Positions 36,570 to 47,659 are shown, counted from the first letter of the stretch. The stretch is 64,000 bases of DNA from Streptococcus sp. VT 162 (GCA_000688775.2 CP007628.2:1426001-1490000), one strand, 5' to 3'. Numbers and translations are program-made. Notes: generated by a model not told the origin, from the letters alone.

Positions 36570-37013
36570 TTATCTATTTTTAGTATCAAGGATAATGGTG
36601 ACTGGTCCGTCATTGACCAGCTCAACCTGCATATCTGCTCCAAAGATACCTGTCTGAACGGGCACTTCTTGCGCTAGCTTTTGATTGAAAGCATCATAGA
36701 AATCTGATGCCATATCAGGCTTGGCTGCACCTGTAAAGGCGGGACGATTGCCTTTCTTAGTGTCCGCAAAGAGGGTAAACTGAGAAATAGAAAGAATTGC
36801 GCCCTCAATATCCTTAACAGACAGATTCATCTTGCCTTCTGCATCTGAAAAAATCCGCATGTTGACGAGCTTTCGGACAGCATAGTCCAGATCTTCCTCT
36901 TGGTCCTCTGGTCCTACTCCGACCAACAATAAGAGCCCCTGATTGATTTTTCCCTGAACCTGACCTTCAATACTCACTTGAGCTTTCTTAACTCGTTGGA
37001 TAATAATTTTCAT
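36570..37013 (-). CDS. dtd: D-aminoacyl-tRNA deacylase
   Basis: 147 aa, standard length. Contains the DTD signature [21 protein letters not shown] (residues about 77-97) and the C-terminal NDGPVT (Gly-cisPro) motif that enforces chirality. It clears D-amino acids from tRNA. It follows rel by 29 bp on the same strand, a widely conserved rel-dtd pair. Confidence 0.95.
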   Translation of the reverse strand: MKIIIQRVKKAQVSIEGQVQGKINQGLLLLVGVGPEDQEEDLDYAVRKLVNMRIFSDAEGKMNLSVKDIEGAILSISQFTLFADTKKGNRPAFTGAAKPDMASDFYDAFNQKLAQEVPVQTGIFGADMQVELVNDGPVTIILDTKNR

Positions 37014-37042
37014 AATAGCCTTTCTAGTAACTGAAGGGAGAA

Positions 37043-39259
37043 TTAGCCGTTGGTCCGTTTGACAGAGTAGACCTCTGGCACACTCTTAATCTTGTCCACG
37101 ACTGTAGTCAGTGTAGAGAGGTTGGAAATACCAAAGGAGACATGGATATTGGCAAATTTCATATCCTTGGTTGGTTGAGCATTAACGGTCGAGATATTCT
37201 TAGTTGTGTTGGAGAGAACTTGTAAAACATCGTTCAAAAGCCCTGTACGGTTGAGACCATAGATATCGATGTGAGCAGTGTATTCCTTGCTTGAGAATTG
37301 ATCTTCCCACTCCACATCAAGGAGACGTTGCTCGTAGTTTTCTTGGGCACGGAGGTTCATACAGTCCACACGGTGAATAGCCACACCGCGTCCCTTAGTA
37401 ATGTAGCCGACAATGTCGTCACCTGGCACTGGATTGCAACACTTGGCAATCCGAACTAGGAGACCTGAAGCCCCTTCAATGACCACACCACCCTCATGCT
37501 TAACCTTGAGGGTTTCTTTATTTTCAACCTTAACTTCGCCACCTTTGACAAGCTCTTCTGCTTCCGCCTTGGCCTTAGCGCGTTCTTCCTCACGACGTTC
37601 CTTTTCTGTCAAACGGTTAAAGACGGTAATAGCGCCAATTTCTCCAAAACCAATGGCTGCGTAGAGAGCCTCCTCTGTCTTGTAGCTGGTCTTTTGAAGA
37701 ACCTCATCCATATGGCGCTTGTCCATGAATTTATTGGCTACATAGCCGTTTTCTTGGAACTGGGCCATCAACATCTCACGGCCCTTATTTACAGATAATT
37801 CCTTGTCTTGATTTTTAAAGAACTGACGAATCTTGTTGCGCGCCTTACTGGTCTTGACCATGTTGAGCCAGTCACGACTTGGACCAAAGGAGTTGGGGTT
37901 GGTGATAATTTCAACCTGATCCCCTGTCTTAAGCTTGGTTGTCAGTGGAACCATACGGCCATTGACCTTGGCACCGGTCGCTTTTTCACCGACTTTGGTG
38001 TGGATTTCATAGGCAAAGTCAATCGGTCCTGAATCTTTTGGAAGGGAGCGAACCGCACCATCTGGAGTAAAGACGTAAATCTCCTCCGCCAGATAGTTTT
38101 CTTTAACAGAGTCCACAAATTCCTTGGCATCATCAGCCTGGTCTTGGAGCTCCATCATCTCCTTGATCCAGTTCATCCCAATAGCAGATTCCTTGCTATT
38201 GACCTGCCCTTTAATACCTTTCTTATAAGCCCAGTGAGCCGCAACCCCGTACTCAGCCACTTCGTGCATTTCCTTGGTCCGAATCTGGAATTCAATCGGC
38301 CCTTTTGGCCCATAAACAGTCGTATGAATAGACTGGTAACCGTTGGCCTTGCGGTTAGCGATATAGTCTTTGAAGCGGCCTGGCATGGGTTTCCAAAGTT
38401 CATGCACATAACCCAGCATGGCGTAAACATCACTCTGGGTATCTAAGATACAGCGAATGGCAATCAGGTCATAAATTTCCTCAAAGCGTTTCTTCTTATC
38501 CTGCATCTTGCGGTAGATCGAATAGATATGCTTAGGACGACCATAGATTTTCCCTTTGAGATTGCGTTCGGTAGCATAGTCCTCCAACTTGGTTACGACT
38601 TCGTCGACCAGAGCCTCACGTTCTCTGCGTTTTTCCTTCATCATGTGGGTGATCTTGTAAAACTCAGTTGGATTGAGATAACGGAAAGATAGATCTTCCA
38701 ACTCCCACTTGACACTGGAAATCCCTAGACGATGAGCAAGTGGTGCGTAAATTTCCATGGTTTCTCTGGAGATACGTTCTTGCTTGTCCTTTCGCAGGTG
38801 TTTGAGAGTCCGCATATTGTGCAAACGGTCCGATAATTTAACCAAGATAACGCGGATATCCTCAGACATGGCCATAAGCATCTTGCGGTGATTTTCAGCC
38901 AATTGTTCCTCGAGTGATTTGTACTCAACCTTACCAAGCTTGGTCACCCCGTCAACGATAATCCGAACATCATGACCGAACTCTCTCTCCAAATCATCCA
39001 GTGTCGCATCTGTGTCTTCAACCACGTCATGCAAAAAACCACAGGCAACGGTTACAGCATCCAGCTTGAGCTTAGCCAAAATGCCTGCTACCTGAATGGG
39101 ATGGATAATATAGGGCTCTCCTGATTTCCGAAACTGCCCACTATGACAATCAACTGCGTAAATCAATGCTTTTTGTACAAAAGCAACGTCTTCCTTTGTT
39201 AAATATTCTTTCGTTAAAGCGACTACCTGATCGCCCGTCAAATTCACTTCTTTCGGCAT
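37043..39259 (-). CDS. relA: Bifunctional (p)ppGpp synthetase/hydrolase Rel
   Basis: 738 aa long RSH enzyme controlling the stringent response. HD hydrolase domain about 30-200 with His53 and HD at 77-78 followed by EDTDAT, so hydrolysis should be active. The synthetase domain about 230-345 contains [22 protein letters not shown] domain about 390-455, zinc-finger region with CCNPVPGD near 607, and ACT domain 660-738. This is the only long RSH typical of streptococci. Confidence 0.96.
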   Translation of the reverse strand: MPKEVNLTGDQVVALTKEYLTKEDVAFVQKALIYAVDCHSGQFRKSGEPYIIHPIQVAGILAKLKLDAVTVACGFLHDVVEDTDATLDDLEREFGHDVRIIVDGVTKLGKVEYKSLEEQLAENHRKMLMAMSEDIRVILVKLSDRLHNMRTLKHLRKDKQERISRETMEIYAPLAHRLGISSVKWELEDLSFRYLNPTEFYKITHMMKEKRREREALVDEVVTKLEDYATERNLKGKIYGRPKHIYSIYRKMQDKKKRFEEIYDLIAIRCILDTQSDVYAMLGYVHELWKPMPGRFKDYIANRKANGYQSIHTTVYGPKGPIEFQIRTKEMHEVAEYGVAAHWAYKKGIKGQVNSKESAIGMNWIKEMMELQDQADDAKEFVDSVKENYLAEEIYVFTPDGAVRSLPKDSGPIDFAYEIHTKVGEKATGAKVNGRMVPLTTKLKTGDQVEIITNPNSFGPSRDWLNMVKTSKARNKIRQFFKNQDKELSVNKGREMLMAQFQENGYVANKFMDKRHMDEVLQKTSYKTEEALYAAIGFGEIGAITVFNRLTEKERREEERAKAKAEAEELVKGGEVKVENKETLKVKHEGGVVIEGASGLLVRIAKCCNPVPGDDIVGYITKGRGVAIHRVDCMNLRAQENYEQRLLDVEWEDQFSSKEYTAHIDIYGLNRTGLLNDVLQVLSNTTKNISTVNAQPTKDMKFANIHVSFGISNLSTLTTVVDKIKSVPEVYSVKRTNG

Positions 39260-39348
39260 CTATACTCTCCAATTCTTCCTACCATTTTATCACTTTTTTA
39301 AGGATATGAAAACTAGAAAAGCCTGTTTTTATGCCAATACCAATCATT

Positions 39349-39383
39349 AAAAAAACACTACCAGATTTCTATAGTAGTGTTTT
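39349..39383 (-). terminator. msmK terminator
   Basis: Minus strand AAACACTAC-tatagaaatctg-GTAGTGTTTTTTT. Confidence 0.85.
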
Positions 39384-39397
39384 GACATTTCATTTTC

Positions 39398-40528
39398 TTA
39401 GTAGACTGTTTTTTCAGTTTCTACATCGAAGAAGTGTGCTTTGTTCAAGTCAAATCCAAGTTCAACTGTTGCACCTGTTTGCAAGTAGTCACGAGCATCC
39501 ACTTTTGCAACAAATTCATCTTTACCAACTTGGCAGTAAAGGTGAGATTCTGAACCAAGCAATTCTGATACAGAGATAGTTGCTTTAACAACTGATTCTG
39601 GGAATGTTTCAAGGAAAGCAGGTTCTGCATTCACATCTTCTGGACGAATACCGAAGATCAATTCTTTTCCTTCGTAGCCTTTGTCACGAAGAACTTTCAA
39701 AGCACCTTCTGGCACTTTCAAACGGAAACCGTCAGAAACAATTTCGCTACCAACCAATTTCACATTGATGAAGTTCATAGCTGGGCTTCCGATAAATCCT
39801 GCTACAAATTTGTTAACTGGGTTTTTGTAAACTTCTTGAGGGGTACCGATTTGTTCAACACGTCCGATAGTACCTGTACCAGCAGGGTTCTTAGTAGCTG
39901 ACATGATAACAATACGGTCTGCAAGAGTCATCGCTTCTGTTTGGTCGTGAGTTACGTAGATAGTTGTAGCTCCGATACGACGGTGGATTTTCGCGATTTC
40001 AGCACGCATGGATACACGAAGTTTGGCATCCAAGTTTGACAAAGGTTCGTCCATCAAGAACACTTTTGCATCACGGACGATCGCACGACCCATGGCAACA
40101 CGTTGGCGTTGACCACCTGAAAGGTCAGCTGGTTTACGATCCAAGAATTCTTTCAAACCAAGGATTGCTGCTGCTTCTTGCACACGTTTGTCGATGTCTT
40201 CTTTGCTGTATTTACGCAATTTCAAACCGAAAGCCATGTTGTCATATACAGTCATGTGTGGGTAAAGAGCGTAGTTTTGGAATACCATGGCGATGTCACG
40301 GTCTTTTGGAGCTACGTCGTTGACAACCACGCCATCGATAGATGCAGTACCTTCTGTGATGTCTTCAAGACCAGCAATCATACGAAGAGTTGTTGATTTA
40401 CCACATCCTGAAGGACCTACGAAAACGATAAATTCCTTGTCTTTGATGTCCAAGTTGAAGTCTTCAACTGAGTAGTGTTCGCTGTTTGGATATTTTTTGT
40501 AAATGTTTTTAAGATTTAATTCTACCAT
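39398..40528 (-). CDS. msmK: Multi-sugar ABC transporter ATPase MsmK
   Basis: 376 aa UgpC/MsmK-type ATPase shared by several carbohydrate ABC importers in streptococci (raffinose, maltodextrins, sialic acid). Walker [10 protein letters not shown] (about 38-46), signature LSGGQRQR near 135, Walker [14 protein letters not shown] near 155, and a C-terminal MOBP/TOBE regulatory domain from 240. It stands alone, as MsmK usually does, with an AAAGGAG RBS. A cre-like site overlaps its promoter. Confidence 0.95.
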   Translation of the reverse strand: MVELNLKNIYKKYPNSEHYSVEDFNLDIKDKEFIVFVGPSGCGKSTTLRMIAGLEDITEGTASIDGVVVNDVAPKDRDIAMVFQNYALYPHMTVYDNMAFGLKLRKYSKEDIDKRVQEAAAILGLKEFLDRKPADLSGGQRQRVAMGRAIVRDAKVFLMDEPLSNLDAKLRVSMRAEIAKIHRRIGATTIYVTHDQTEAMTLADRIVIMSATKNPAGTGTIGRVEQIGTPQEVYKNPVNKFVAGFIGSPAMNFINVKLVGSEIVSDGFRLKVPEGALKVLRDKGYEGKELIFGIRPEDVNAEPAFLETFPESVVKATISVSELLGSESHLYCQVGKDEFVAKVDARDYLQTGATVELGFDLNKAHFFDVETEKTVY

Positions 40529-40561
40529 CGAGGTGAACTCCTTTTGTCTTTTGATAGTTTT

Positions 40562-40590
40562 ATTATAGATGAAAACGCTTTATTTTTCTA
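40562..40590 (-). promoter_or_regulatory. msmK promoter overlapped by a CcpA cre-like site
   Basis: -10 TATAAT (40567-40562) and a weak -35 (TAGAAA, 40590-40585) with 17-bp spacing. The spacer contains ATGAAAACGCTTTAT (plus strand 40569-40583), a good cre match, so glucose repression by CcpA is expected. Confidence 0.65.
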
Positions 40591-40610
40591 TGGCAAGGTG
40601 ACCAAAAAAA

Positions 40611-40643
40611 TAAAAAAGTTCTGTGCAACTTGCACAAAACTTT
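40611..40643 (-). terminator. Terminator of the PucR-type regulator gene / cysS operon
   Basis: Minus strand AAAGTTTTGTGCAA-GTTGCACAGAACTTT followed by TTTTATTTTTTT. Confidence 0.85.
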
Positions 40644-41511
40644 AAAGAATATCTGGTAAAATCAACTGATAACAAAGAGTGAGATCCGTCAACTCCTTCA
40701 ACTGAAGTCCTGTCAATTCTTCCCATCTATCAATCTTGTATTGGAGAGAGTTGCGGTGCAGATAGAGTTGCTGGGCTGTTTTAGTCAGAACAGCACTGTT
40801 TTCCCAGAGAGAAAGGATAATTTCCTGAATCTGGTCTTGATCCAAGATCATCTGGTGCAGGCATTCCTTGGTTACCTTCAGGTCCACTAGTCTTTCTCCC
40901 ATACTCCATAGATAGAGTTGTGAAAAGGTGTGTACACCTTGGTGACCCTGACGCCACCAAGTCTTAAACAAATCTCGCTCCGCTTTGATTAAGTCTGATA
41001 GGGCCTGAGGACCTGTCTGAGACCAAACCTGCCCCAACATGATCGACAGACGAAGACCAAAATCATACTCAACTGCCTCAATCGTATCAGATAAGATCGA
41101 GCGAACAGAGGTGTACTTATCTTGTTGAAGCACAAATACATAATCCTGAGCCCCGACCTGCAATACTGTCTGGCAGTTGGGAAAGAGGGTCCGCATCATG
41201 TCTAGCCAAGAGGATAGATTTTCCTGTTGGAAATAGGAAAGATGGCAATAAACCAGTTGTATCTTTTTAAATGTTTGCGGTGCCTGCCCCTTCCCCTCAA
41301 TCAGATAGGGATACCAAGGATTGAGCGAACGAGCCTGCTCTTGCTGGGTCAAAAGGGCAACCAGCTGCTTTTCACGCTCGCTGAGCCCAGCTTCCTCCAG
41401 TAAAATCCACTGCTGAGAAGCTAAAGGGAGAGTGAGATAGCCTGGTTTCTCTACTGGCTGATCTGAAATCTGAGCTTCAGGAAACCAGTCTTGTAATTCC
41501 TTTGCAATCAT
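40642..41511 (-). CDS. PucR/CdaR-type helix-turn-helix protein
   Basis: 289 aa. The C-terminal ~60 residues form the HTH_30 domain (AQQLYLHRNSLQYKIDRWEELTGL). The middle resembles the GGDEF-like domain of PucR/CdaR regulators, and the N-terminus is unassigned. The target is unknown. A gene of this type lies next to msmK in pneumococcus, suggesting a sugar or catabolic link (inference). It starts 3 bp after mrnC, so it is probably the last gene of the cysS operon. Confidence 0.78.
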   Translation of the reverse strand: MIAKELQDWFPEAQISDQPVEKPGYLTLPLASQQWILLEEAGLSEREKQLVALLTQQEQARSLNPWYPYLIEGKGQAPQTFKKIQLVYCHLSYFQQENLSSWLDMMRTLFPNCQTVLQVGAQDYVFVLQQDKYTSVRSILSDTIEAVEYDFGLRLSIMLGQVWSQTGPQALSDLIKAERDLFKTWWRQGHQGVHTFSQLYLWSMGERLVDLKVTKECLHQMILDQDQIQEIILSLWENSAVLTKTAQQLYLHRNSLQYKIDRWEELTGLQLKELTDLTLCYQLILPDIL

Positions 41512-41514
41512 GTC

Positions 41515-41901
41515 CTAGCCCTCCACTTTTTGGATGCACCAAGAAATTATAGTCTCTAGACGCTCCACATTTTCAGTCAGATGGAGATAGCCCATCACTG
41601 CTTCAAAACCTGTAGACATGCGGTAAGTCACCACATCTGCATTTTTAGCCTTTGTGTGACTATTGGTATTGCGGCCACGTTTGTAGATTTCTTCTTCTTT
41701 TTCCGTCAGGACTTGCTCTTCCAACATGAGGGAAATCAAGCGAGCCTGAGCCTTGGCTGACACATACTTAGTCGCCTCTTGGTGGAGTTTGTTGGGTTTG
41801 GTCATGCCTTTAAGGATGAGATGGCGACGGATATACATGGAATAAACCGCATCTCCTTCGAAGGCAAGCGCAATCCCGTTAATGAGATTGACATCAATCA
41901 C
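41515..41901 (-). CDS. mrnC: Mini-ribonuclease III
   Basis: 128 aa. RNase III catalytic fold without a dsRNA-binding domain. The signature LAFEGDAVYSMYIR (about 11-24) and the second acidic cluster KEEEIYKRGRN near 76 are present. In Firmicutes it matures 23S rRNA ends. The start overlaps the cysS stop by 8 bp, the usual cysS-mrnC arrangement. Confidence 0.93.
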   Translation of the reverse strand: MIDVNLINGIALAFEGDAVYSMYIRRHLILKGMTKPNKLHQEATKYVSAKAQARLISLMLEEQVLTEKEEEIYKRGRNTNSHTKAKNADVVTYRMSTGFEAVMGYLHLTENVERLETIISWCIQKVEG

Positions 41902-43237
41902 GAGTCCACCTCACTCCATCCTTGGTGTCAAGGAGCTTAATTCCTTGAGCCGCTAATTGATCACGGATTTGGTCTGCTGTCGCAAAGTCACGATTAGCAC
42001 GCGCTTCTTGGCGCTTTTGGATCAAGGCTTCAATGTCTGCATCCAAAACTTCCTCAACAAAGACAATCCCAAAGACCTCTAACATAGCCGCAAGAGCTTC
42101 CTTAACACTTGCATCATAGTTTCCTGAGTTGATCCATTTGGCCATTTCAAAGACAACTGTGATACCGTTGGCAGAGTTGAAATCCTCATCCATAGCGGCA
42201 ACAAACTTATCTTTAAAAGCCTGTAACTCTTGAGCATCTACAGTCCCAGAAAATGGTTGCTCATAGGTGTTCTTTAGATACTTGAGATTGGTCTCGGCAT
42301 CACGCACTGCTTTTTCTGTAAAGTTGATCGGCTTGCGGTAATGCTGAGTCGCAAAGAAGAAACGAAGTACTTGCCCATCAATGGTCTTAAGAGCATCATG
42401 CACGGTAATAAAGTTGCCCAAGGACTTGGACATCTTGACATTATCGATATTGACAAAACCATTGTGCATCCAGTAGTTGGCAAAGATCTTGCCTGTTTTG
42501 GCTTCTGACTGGGCAATTTCGTTGGTATGGTGAGGAAACTCCAGATCAGCTCCCCCACCGTGGATATCAATGGTATCGCCCAAAATCTCTGTTGACATGA
42601 CCGAACACTCGATATGCCAGCCCGGACGACCAGGTCCCCAAGGACTGTCCCAAGAAATCTCGCCTGGTTTTACAGCTTTCCAAAGGGCAAAGTCTACAGG
42701 ATTTTCCTTGCGAGCCGTTTCTTCATCGGTACGACCTGATGCACCTAGCTCCAAATCTTCCAAGGTTTTGTTAGCCAACTTAGCATAGTTATGGGATTTT
42801 TCCACTCGGAAGTAAACATCTCCTTGACTCTCGTAGGCATAACCTTTTTCAATCAAGTCTTCCACAAAACGAATGATGTCAGCCATAAACTCTACTACAC
42901 GCGGATGACGAGTCGCAGGTTTCACGCCCAAAGCCGTCACATCCTCACGAAAGGCAGCGATGTACTTGTCCGCAACCTCCAGAGGCGTGATACCTTCTTC
43001 CTTGGCACGGTTGATAATCTTATCGTCTACATCCGTGAAATTGGAAATATAGGCAACTTCGTAGCCACGGTATTCGAAATAACGACGAATGGTATCAAAA
43101 GCTACTGTTGAGCGGGCATTGCCGACATGGATATAGTTGTATACAGTTGGCCCACAGACATACATCTTAACCTTGCCGTCCTCAATAGGTACAAATTCTC
43201 GCAAATCACGAGACATGGTGTCATAAATTTTAATCAT
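41894..43237 (-). CDS. cysS: Cysteinyl-tRNA synthetase
   Basis: 447 aa class I synthetase from the ATG at 43237, with AAGGGAG 10 nt upstream; a GTG three codons earlier is less likely. HIGH-type motif HVGNARS about 38-44, zinc ligands Cys28, Cys about 208, His and Glu, KMSKSLGN about 268-275. C-terminal anticodon-binding helices from 310. It sits in the pnp-cysE-...-cysS-mrnC run, coupling Cys synthesis and use. Confidence 0.96.
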   Translation of the reverse strand: MIKIYDTMSRDLREFVPIEDGKVKMYVCGPTVYNYIHVGNARSTVAFDTIRRYFEYRGYEVAYISNFTDVDDKIINRAKEEGITPLEVADKYIAAFREDVTALGVKPATRHPRVVEFMADIIRFVEDLIEKGYAYESQGDVYFRVEKSHNYAKLANKTLEDLELGASGRTDEETARKENPVDFALWKAVKPGEISWDSPWGPGRPGWHIECSVMSTEILGDTIDIHGGGADLEFPHHTNEIAQSEAKTGKIFANYWMHNGFVNIDNVKMSKSLGNFITVHDALKTIDGQVLRFFFATQHYRKPINFTEKAVRDAETNLKYLKNTYEQPFSGTVDAQELQAFKDKFVAAMDEDFNSANGITVVFEMAKWINSGNYDASVKEALAAMLEVFGIVFVEEVLDADIEALIQKRQEARANRDFATADQIRDQLAAQGIKLLDTKDGVRWTRD

Positions 43238-43254
43238 GCGGTCCACTCCCTTCT

Positions 43255-43776
43255 CTATTTCTGACTTTTTCGGCTGAAAACCAGCTCTGCAAAAGGGCCA
43301 AATTGTCTGAGGCTATCCAGTTGGTAAAAGTGCTGCCCTTCCTCTTGAGTAAAGAGGGGAACTCCCTTTCCTAGGATAAGGGGCGCTATCTGAATAATGA
43401 GGTGGTCGAAAAGATCCGCATCCAAGAGCGGTCCTACCAAGGAATTACCACCAATCACAAAGACATTTTTGCCTTTGTCAATCTGTTGAACAAAGTCCAC
43501 CACATCCCCAGCTACTGGCTGGTAATTGCTGACAGGCAGGTGCCTATCATGTGTAAAGACATAGTTTTCCGTAGCTTGATAAAAACTTTCTACATCTTGC
43601 AAATCTTGGATTTCCTCAAAGGTCCGCTTGCCCATGATGGTGATATCCATTTGCCTGTAAAAGTCATCATAGCCTGTATCCTCTACAGAACCAAGCTGAT
43701 GCAGCCAGTCTATCCTGTGCTGACTGTCTGCCAAGTAGCCATCCATGGTGATACAGCCGTAAAAATATACTGCCAT
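43255..43776 (-). CDS. RibD C-terminal (dihydrofolate-reductase-like) protein
   Basis: 173 aa single-domain member of the RibD_C/YyaP family. The features are SxDGYLA near 9-16, MGKRTFEEI near 48-56 and the NADPH glycine motif VIGGNSLVGPLL near 106-117. The fold is DHFR-like; the substrate is unknown and it lacks the deaminase domain of true RibD. It is packed 8-17 bp from its neighbours in the cysE-cysS operon. Confidence 0.82.
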   Translation of the reverse strand: MAVYFYGCITMDGYLADSQHRIDWLHQLGSVEDTGYDDFYRQMDITIMGKRTFEEIQDLQDVESFYQATENYVFTHDRHLPVSNYQPVAGDVVDFVQQIDKGKNVFVIGGNSLVGPLLDADLFDHLIIQIAPLILGKGVPLFTQEEGQHFYQLDSLRQFGPFAELVFSRKSQK

Positions 43777-43784
43777 TCTTGTAG

Positions 43785-44549
43785 TTACCTTTCTAGTTCC
43801 TCGGCTATTATCAAAGCGATAGTGAAAAAAGTCATGGCATCAGCTGTCCGCTCTTCATGGCGGGCATCCCAGATTCGGTTATGATGATCCACATAGTCAG
43901 CTGTGTAGAAGAACTGATAGACTTTACTCTTGCGAAATTGACTCCAAGCCATGATAGCTGAAGCTTCCATGTCCACCACTTTGGCTCCAGCAGCCAAGCG
44001 ACGCTTGACCTTATCAGGCGTTTCTCGATAAAAGGCATCAGTCGTCCAAGACTTGGTGCGGATATGTTCGATATTGTGCTTGTCAAAGATGGCTTCCAGC
44101 TCGATCAGCAGAGACTCGTCATAGGCGACTTCGTCACCCGGTGGGGCATAGTGATAGCTAGTTCCTTCATCACGCAATGCAGCTGCAGGCAGAATAATCT
44201 TGTCAGCCTCAATTGAGCGGTCCAAAACGCCACAGGAACCTAAAATGATGAAATTTTTGAAGCCTCTGGCCGCCAACTCCTCCAGCTGGCCGACTATCAT
44301 GGGAGCCCCAATTGGAGCCAACATAACTGCTAGCTTGCTAGGTCCTTGGCCATAAATATACCATGGATGATGGCCGTTTATGCTTTTCAAATAGCCTCCC
44401 TGATAGACATTTTCTGACTCAATCAAACGTTTCAGAATCTCGCCATTAAAGGACAGGATGATGGTTTCGCACACCTCACCCTTGTCAGGGACTGGCTTTT
44501 CAGTTGGCTCAATAACTGCTGCTACATCTTCAAATTCCTCTAATAGCAT
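43785..44549 (-). CDS. PNP/UDP-family nucleoside phosphorylase
   Basis: 254 aa of the PNP_UDP_1 superfamily. GxxGAPM at about 92-98, LGSCGVLDRSI at about 117-127 and the nucleoside-binding VVDMEASAIMAW near 190-201 are all diagnostic. Substrate preference (uridine, purine nucleoside or AMP) cannot be told. It is located between cysE and cysS, as in pneumococcus. Confidence 0.85.
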   Translation of the reverse strand: MLLEEFEDVAAVIEPTEKPVPDKGEVCETIILSFNGEILKRLIESENVYQGGYLKSINGHHPWYIYGQGPSKLAVMLAPIGAPMIVGQLEELAARGFKNFIILGSCGVLDRSIEADKIILPAAALRDEGTSYHYAPPGDEVAYDESLLIELEAIFDKHNIEHIRTKSWTTDAFYRETPDKVKRRLAAGAKVVDMEASAIMAWSQFRKSKVYQFFYTADYVDHHNRIWDARHEERTADAMTFFTIALIIAEELER

Positions 44550-44562
44550 AACTTCTCTTTCT

Positions 44563-44763
44563 TTAAGGCTTCAGCAAATCCGCCTTCATTTTATTTAGAC
44601 GGCGCAGTTTGGTCTCATCTTTTTTGGCTTCACTGATATAATGAGCCCATTCACGCTGGTGGCTAGGTGGCAGTTTAATAAAGCGCTCCTTAGCAAGACC
44701 ATCCAAGCGTTCTTGCAACTCAAGAACTGCCTGGTTCAAAATTGCATCTGATAAATCTGACAT
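44563..44763 (-). CDS. Small OmdA/YdeI-like C-terminal domain protein
   Basis: 66 aa. LPPSHQREWAHYISEAKKDE and RRLNKM match the bacteriocin-protection OmdA/YdeI family C-terminal domain, but here it stands alone without the N-terminal domain. It could be a genuine mini-protein or a truncated descendant. AGGAGG RBS, 13 bp before the next operon gene. Confidence 0.72.
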   Translation of the reverse strand: MSDLSDAILNQAVLELQERLDGLAKERFIKLPPSHQREWAHYISEAKKDETKLRRLNKMKADLLKP

Positions 44764-44812
44764 AGTTCTTACCTCCTGTCATACTTCACCTCGATAACTT
44801 TGCTACCCTATC

Positions 44813-45430
44813 CTACAGACTTGATGAATGGTGACTGGCTTCACGGGCATGTTCTAGCTTGTCTAGATAGTATTCTCGTTTTTCTTCAACTTCGTGGATC
44901 ATCGGCTCATCTTTCTGTCCATGAACTCGGACGATCTTAGCTGGGATTCCGACAACTGTCACATCGCTCGGAACATCTGCCACAACCACTGCACCCGCCC
45001 CAACTTTGGCTTTCTCTCCAATTTCAATAGGGCCAATCACCTGAGCATGGGCTGAAATCAGCGCCCCTTTTCGGACAGTCGGATGGCGTTTACCAACATC
45101 CTTCCCTGTTCCACCAAGAGTCACTCCGTGATAGAGAAGAACGCCTTTTTCAACAATCGCCGTCTCTCCAATCACCAGGCCTGAGCCATGGTCGATAAAA
45201 ACACCTGATTCTATCTGAGCACCCGGATGAATCTCTATCTGAGTCCAAAAGCGCCAAAACTGACTATGCAGCCGAGCCAGGAGTTTGAAGCCGTGCTTCC
45301 AGAGAAAATGCGAGAAACGGTGGGCAGCTAAGGCCTTGACACCTGGATAAGTCAGCAAAACTTCCAAACTGTTGCGTGCCGCTGGATCATTTTCTTTTAC
45401 AATATCAATGGTTTCGCGCCACCATCCCAT
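44813..45430 (-). CDS. cysE: Serine O-acetyltransferase
   Basis: 205 aa left-handed beta-helix acetyltransferase, first step of cysteine synthesis from serine. Hexapeptide repeats begin near residue 72 (IEIHPGAQIESGVFIDHGSGLVIGE). The catalytic Asp/His are in FIDHGSG and HGVTLGGTGK. The N-terminal domain is shorter than in E. coli CysE, as in other Gram-positives. It follows pnp by 15 bp. Confidence 0.95.
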   Translation of the reverse strand: MGWWRETIDIVKENDPAARNSLEVLLTYPGVKALAAHRFSHFLWKHGFKLLARLHSQFWRFWTQIEIHPGAQIESGVFIDHGSGLVIGETAIVEKGVLLYHGVTLGGTGKDVGKRHPTVRKGALISAHAQVIGPIEIGEKAKVGAGAVVVADVPSDVTVVGIPAKIVRVHGQKDEPMIHEVEEKREYYLDKLEHAREASHHSSSL

Positions 45431-45445
45431 ACATTTCTCCTTTTC

Positions 45446-47659
45446 TTATTCTGAATCTTTTGGTGTTTCTGTAAATTCTTTCTTAGGTTTGTGGTCCTTG
45501 TGATGACGTGGACGGTGAGGTCGCTCAGACTTTTCGCCTTTTTCATCATGATCAGGTTTTGGAGGACGAGGAAGAAGAGCCTTCATAGAGGCATCGATAC
45601 GGCCTTTTTCATCAATCTTGATAACCTTAACGTCGACTTCATCACCGATAGCTACCAAATCTTCGACACGGTTGGTACGAGTCCAAGCCATTTCAGAAAT
45701 GTGCACAAGTGCATCTGTCTTATCAAAGAGGTTGACAAAGGCACCAAATTTCTCGATACGAACAACCTTAGCATGGTAAACTTCATCCACTTTGGCTTCA
45801 CGAACCAAGCCAGCGATGATTTCTTTGGTTCGGTTAATAGCAGCTTGGTCGCTAGAGTAGATAGAAACATTACCTTCTTCGTCGATATCAATCTTAACGC
45901 CTGTTTCAGCGATAATTTTGTCGATGGTTTCTCCACCCTTACCGATGACAATCTTGATCTTGTCCACATCAATCTTGATAGTATCAATTTTCGGTGCAGT
46001 TGGAGCCAATTCTGGACGAACTTCTGGAATAGTTGCTTCAATCACATCAAGGATTTCAAAACGAGCTTTCTTGGCTTGAGCAAGGGCCTCAGTCAAGATT
46101 TGTGCAGTAATCCCTTGGATCTTGATATCCATTTGAAGGGCTGTAATCCCGTCACGAGTACCGGCAACCTTAAAGTCCATGTCTCCAAAGTGGTCTTCCA
46201 AACCTTGGATATCTGTCAATACAGTGTAGTTATTTCCATCTGAGATAAGTCCCATGGCAATACCAGCTACTGGCGCCTTGATTGGCACACCACCAGCCAT
46301 AAGGGCGAGCGTTCCCGCACAGATAGAGGCTTGAGAAGATGAACCGTTTGATTCTAACACTTCAGCTACCAAGCGAATCGCGTATGGAAATTCTTCCAAA
46401 CTTGGCAAGACTTGAGCAAGAGCACGTTCACCGAGAGCCCCATGACCAATTTCACGACGACCAGGCGCACCGTAACGACCAGTTTCCCCTACAGAGTATT
46501 GAGGGAAGTTATAGTGGTGCATAAAGCGTTTCTTGTACTCTGGATCCAAACCATCAATGATTTGAGTTTCACCCATTGGAGCCAAAGTCAAAACTGAAAG
46601 AGCCTGAGTTTGTCCGCGAGTGAAGAGACCTGAACCGTGCACACGAGGAAGGAAGTCAACAACCGCATCCAAAGGACGGATTTCATCGACCTTACGCCCG
46701 TCAGGACGCACCTTGTCTTCTGTAATCAAACGGCGCACTTCAGCGTGTTCCATTTGTTCCAAGATTTCAGCCACATCACGCATAATACGGTCAAATTCTT
46801 CGTGGTCTGCATATTTTTCTTCATACACCGCAGTCACTTGGTCTTTAACTGCTTGAGTCGCAGCTTCTCGAGCCAATTTTTCTTCTACTTGGACAGCTTT
46901 TTGGAGGTCACTGTTGTAGGCTGCGATGATTTCAGCCTGCAAGTCAGCGTCTACATGAAGCAATTCCACTTCTGCTTTTTCCTTACCAACTGCCGCAACG
47001 ATTTCTTCTTGGAAGGCAATCAATTCTTTGACTGCTTCGTGCCCTTTGAGAAGGGCTTCCAACATGATTTCTTCTGACAATTCTTTGGCACCAGACTCTA
47101 CCATGTTGATGGCGTGTTTGGTACCAGCTACTGTCAATTCAAGGAGAGATTGCTCTGCTTGTTCTTGCGTAGGGTTGATGATGATTTGACCATCTACATA
47201 GCCCACTTGCACCCCAGCAATTGGTCCGTCAAACGGAATATCTGAGATAGAAAGTGCCAAGGATGAACCAAACATAGCCGCCATTGGAGCAGAGGCATTT
47301 TCATCATAAGAAAGGACGGTGTTGATAACTTGGACTTCGTTACGGAAACCTTCCGCAAACATAGGACGGATTGGACGGTCAATCAAACGCGCTGTCAAAG
47401 TCGCATCTGTTGAAGGACGTCCTTCACGTTTCATAAAGCCACCAGGAAACTTCCCAGCCGCATACATTTTTTCTTCGTAGTTGACTTGAAGAGGGAAGAA
47501 ATCCCCAGTTGCCATTTTCTTAGACATAACGGCAGCAGTCAAGACAGTTGACTCACCGTAACGCACGACAACAGAGCCATTTGCTTGCTTAGCAACCTGA
47601 CCAGTCTCTACAATTAACTCACGACCAGCAAAAGTCGTTTGAAACACTTGTTTTGTCAT
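45446..47659 (-). CDS. pnp: Polyribonucleotide nucleotidyltransferase (PNPase)
   Basis: 737 aa from the ATG at 47659 (AAAGGGGAT upstream); 38 extra upstream codons in the same frame have no RBS. Two RNase PH domains (about 10-230 and 310-550), the second with the GALGERAL and [19 protein letters not shown] active-site region. KH domain about 555-615 with IGKGGETI, S1 domain 620-690, and a charged His/Lys/Pro-rich tail. 3'-5' exonuclease of the degradosome. First gene of the pnp-cysE-...-cysS unit. Confidence 0.96.
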   Translation of the reverse strand: MTKQVFQTTFAGRELIVETGQVAKQANGSVVVRYGESTVLTAAVMSKKMATGDFFPLQVNYEEKMYAAGKFPGGFMKREGRPSTDATLTARLIDRPIRPMFAEGFRNEVQVINTVLSYDENASAPMAAMFGSSLALSISDIPFDGPIAGVQVGYVDGQIIINPTQEQAEQSLLELTVAGTKHAINMVESGAKELSEEIMLEALLKGHEAVKELIAFQEEIVAAVGKEKAEVELLHVDADLQAEIIAAYNSDLQKAVQVEEKLAREAATQAVKDQVTAVYEEKYADHEEFDRIMRDVAEILEQMEHAEVRRLITEDKVRPDGRKVDEIRPLDAVVDFLPRVHGSGLFTRGQTQALSVLTLAPMGETQIIDGLDPEYKKRFMHHYNFPQYSVGETGRYGAPGRREIGHGALGERALAQVLPSLEEFPYAIRLVAEVLESNGSSSQASICAGTLALMAGGVPIKAPVAGIAMGLISDGNNYTVLTDIQGLEDHFGDMDFKVAGTRDGITALQMDIKIQGITAQILTEALAQAKKARFEILDVIEATIPEVRPELAPTAPKIDTIKIDVDKIKIVIGKGGETIDKIIAETGVKIDIDEEGNVSIYSSDQAAINRTKEIIAGLVREAKVDEVYHAKVVRIEKFGAFVNLFDKTDALVHISEMAWTRTNRVEDLVAIGDEVDVKVIKIDEKGRIDASMKALLPRPPKPDHDEKGEKSERPHRPRHHKDHKPKKEFTETPKDSE

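Noticed and set aside
44563..44763. Regarding the 66-aa OmdA-like frame as a pseudogene
   Set aside because: It has a good RBS, operonic spacing and an intact small domain, so it is kept as a gene, with truncation left open.
45491..46243. Plus-strand 250-aa frame opposite pnp
   Set aside because: Shadow of a strongly conserved gene on the other strand; no RBS and no family resemblance.
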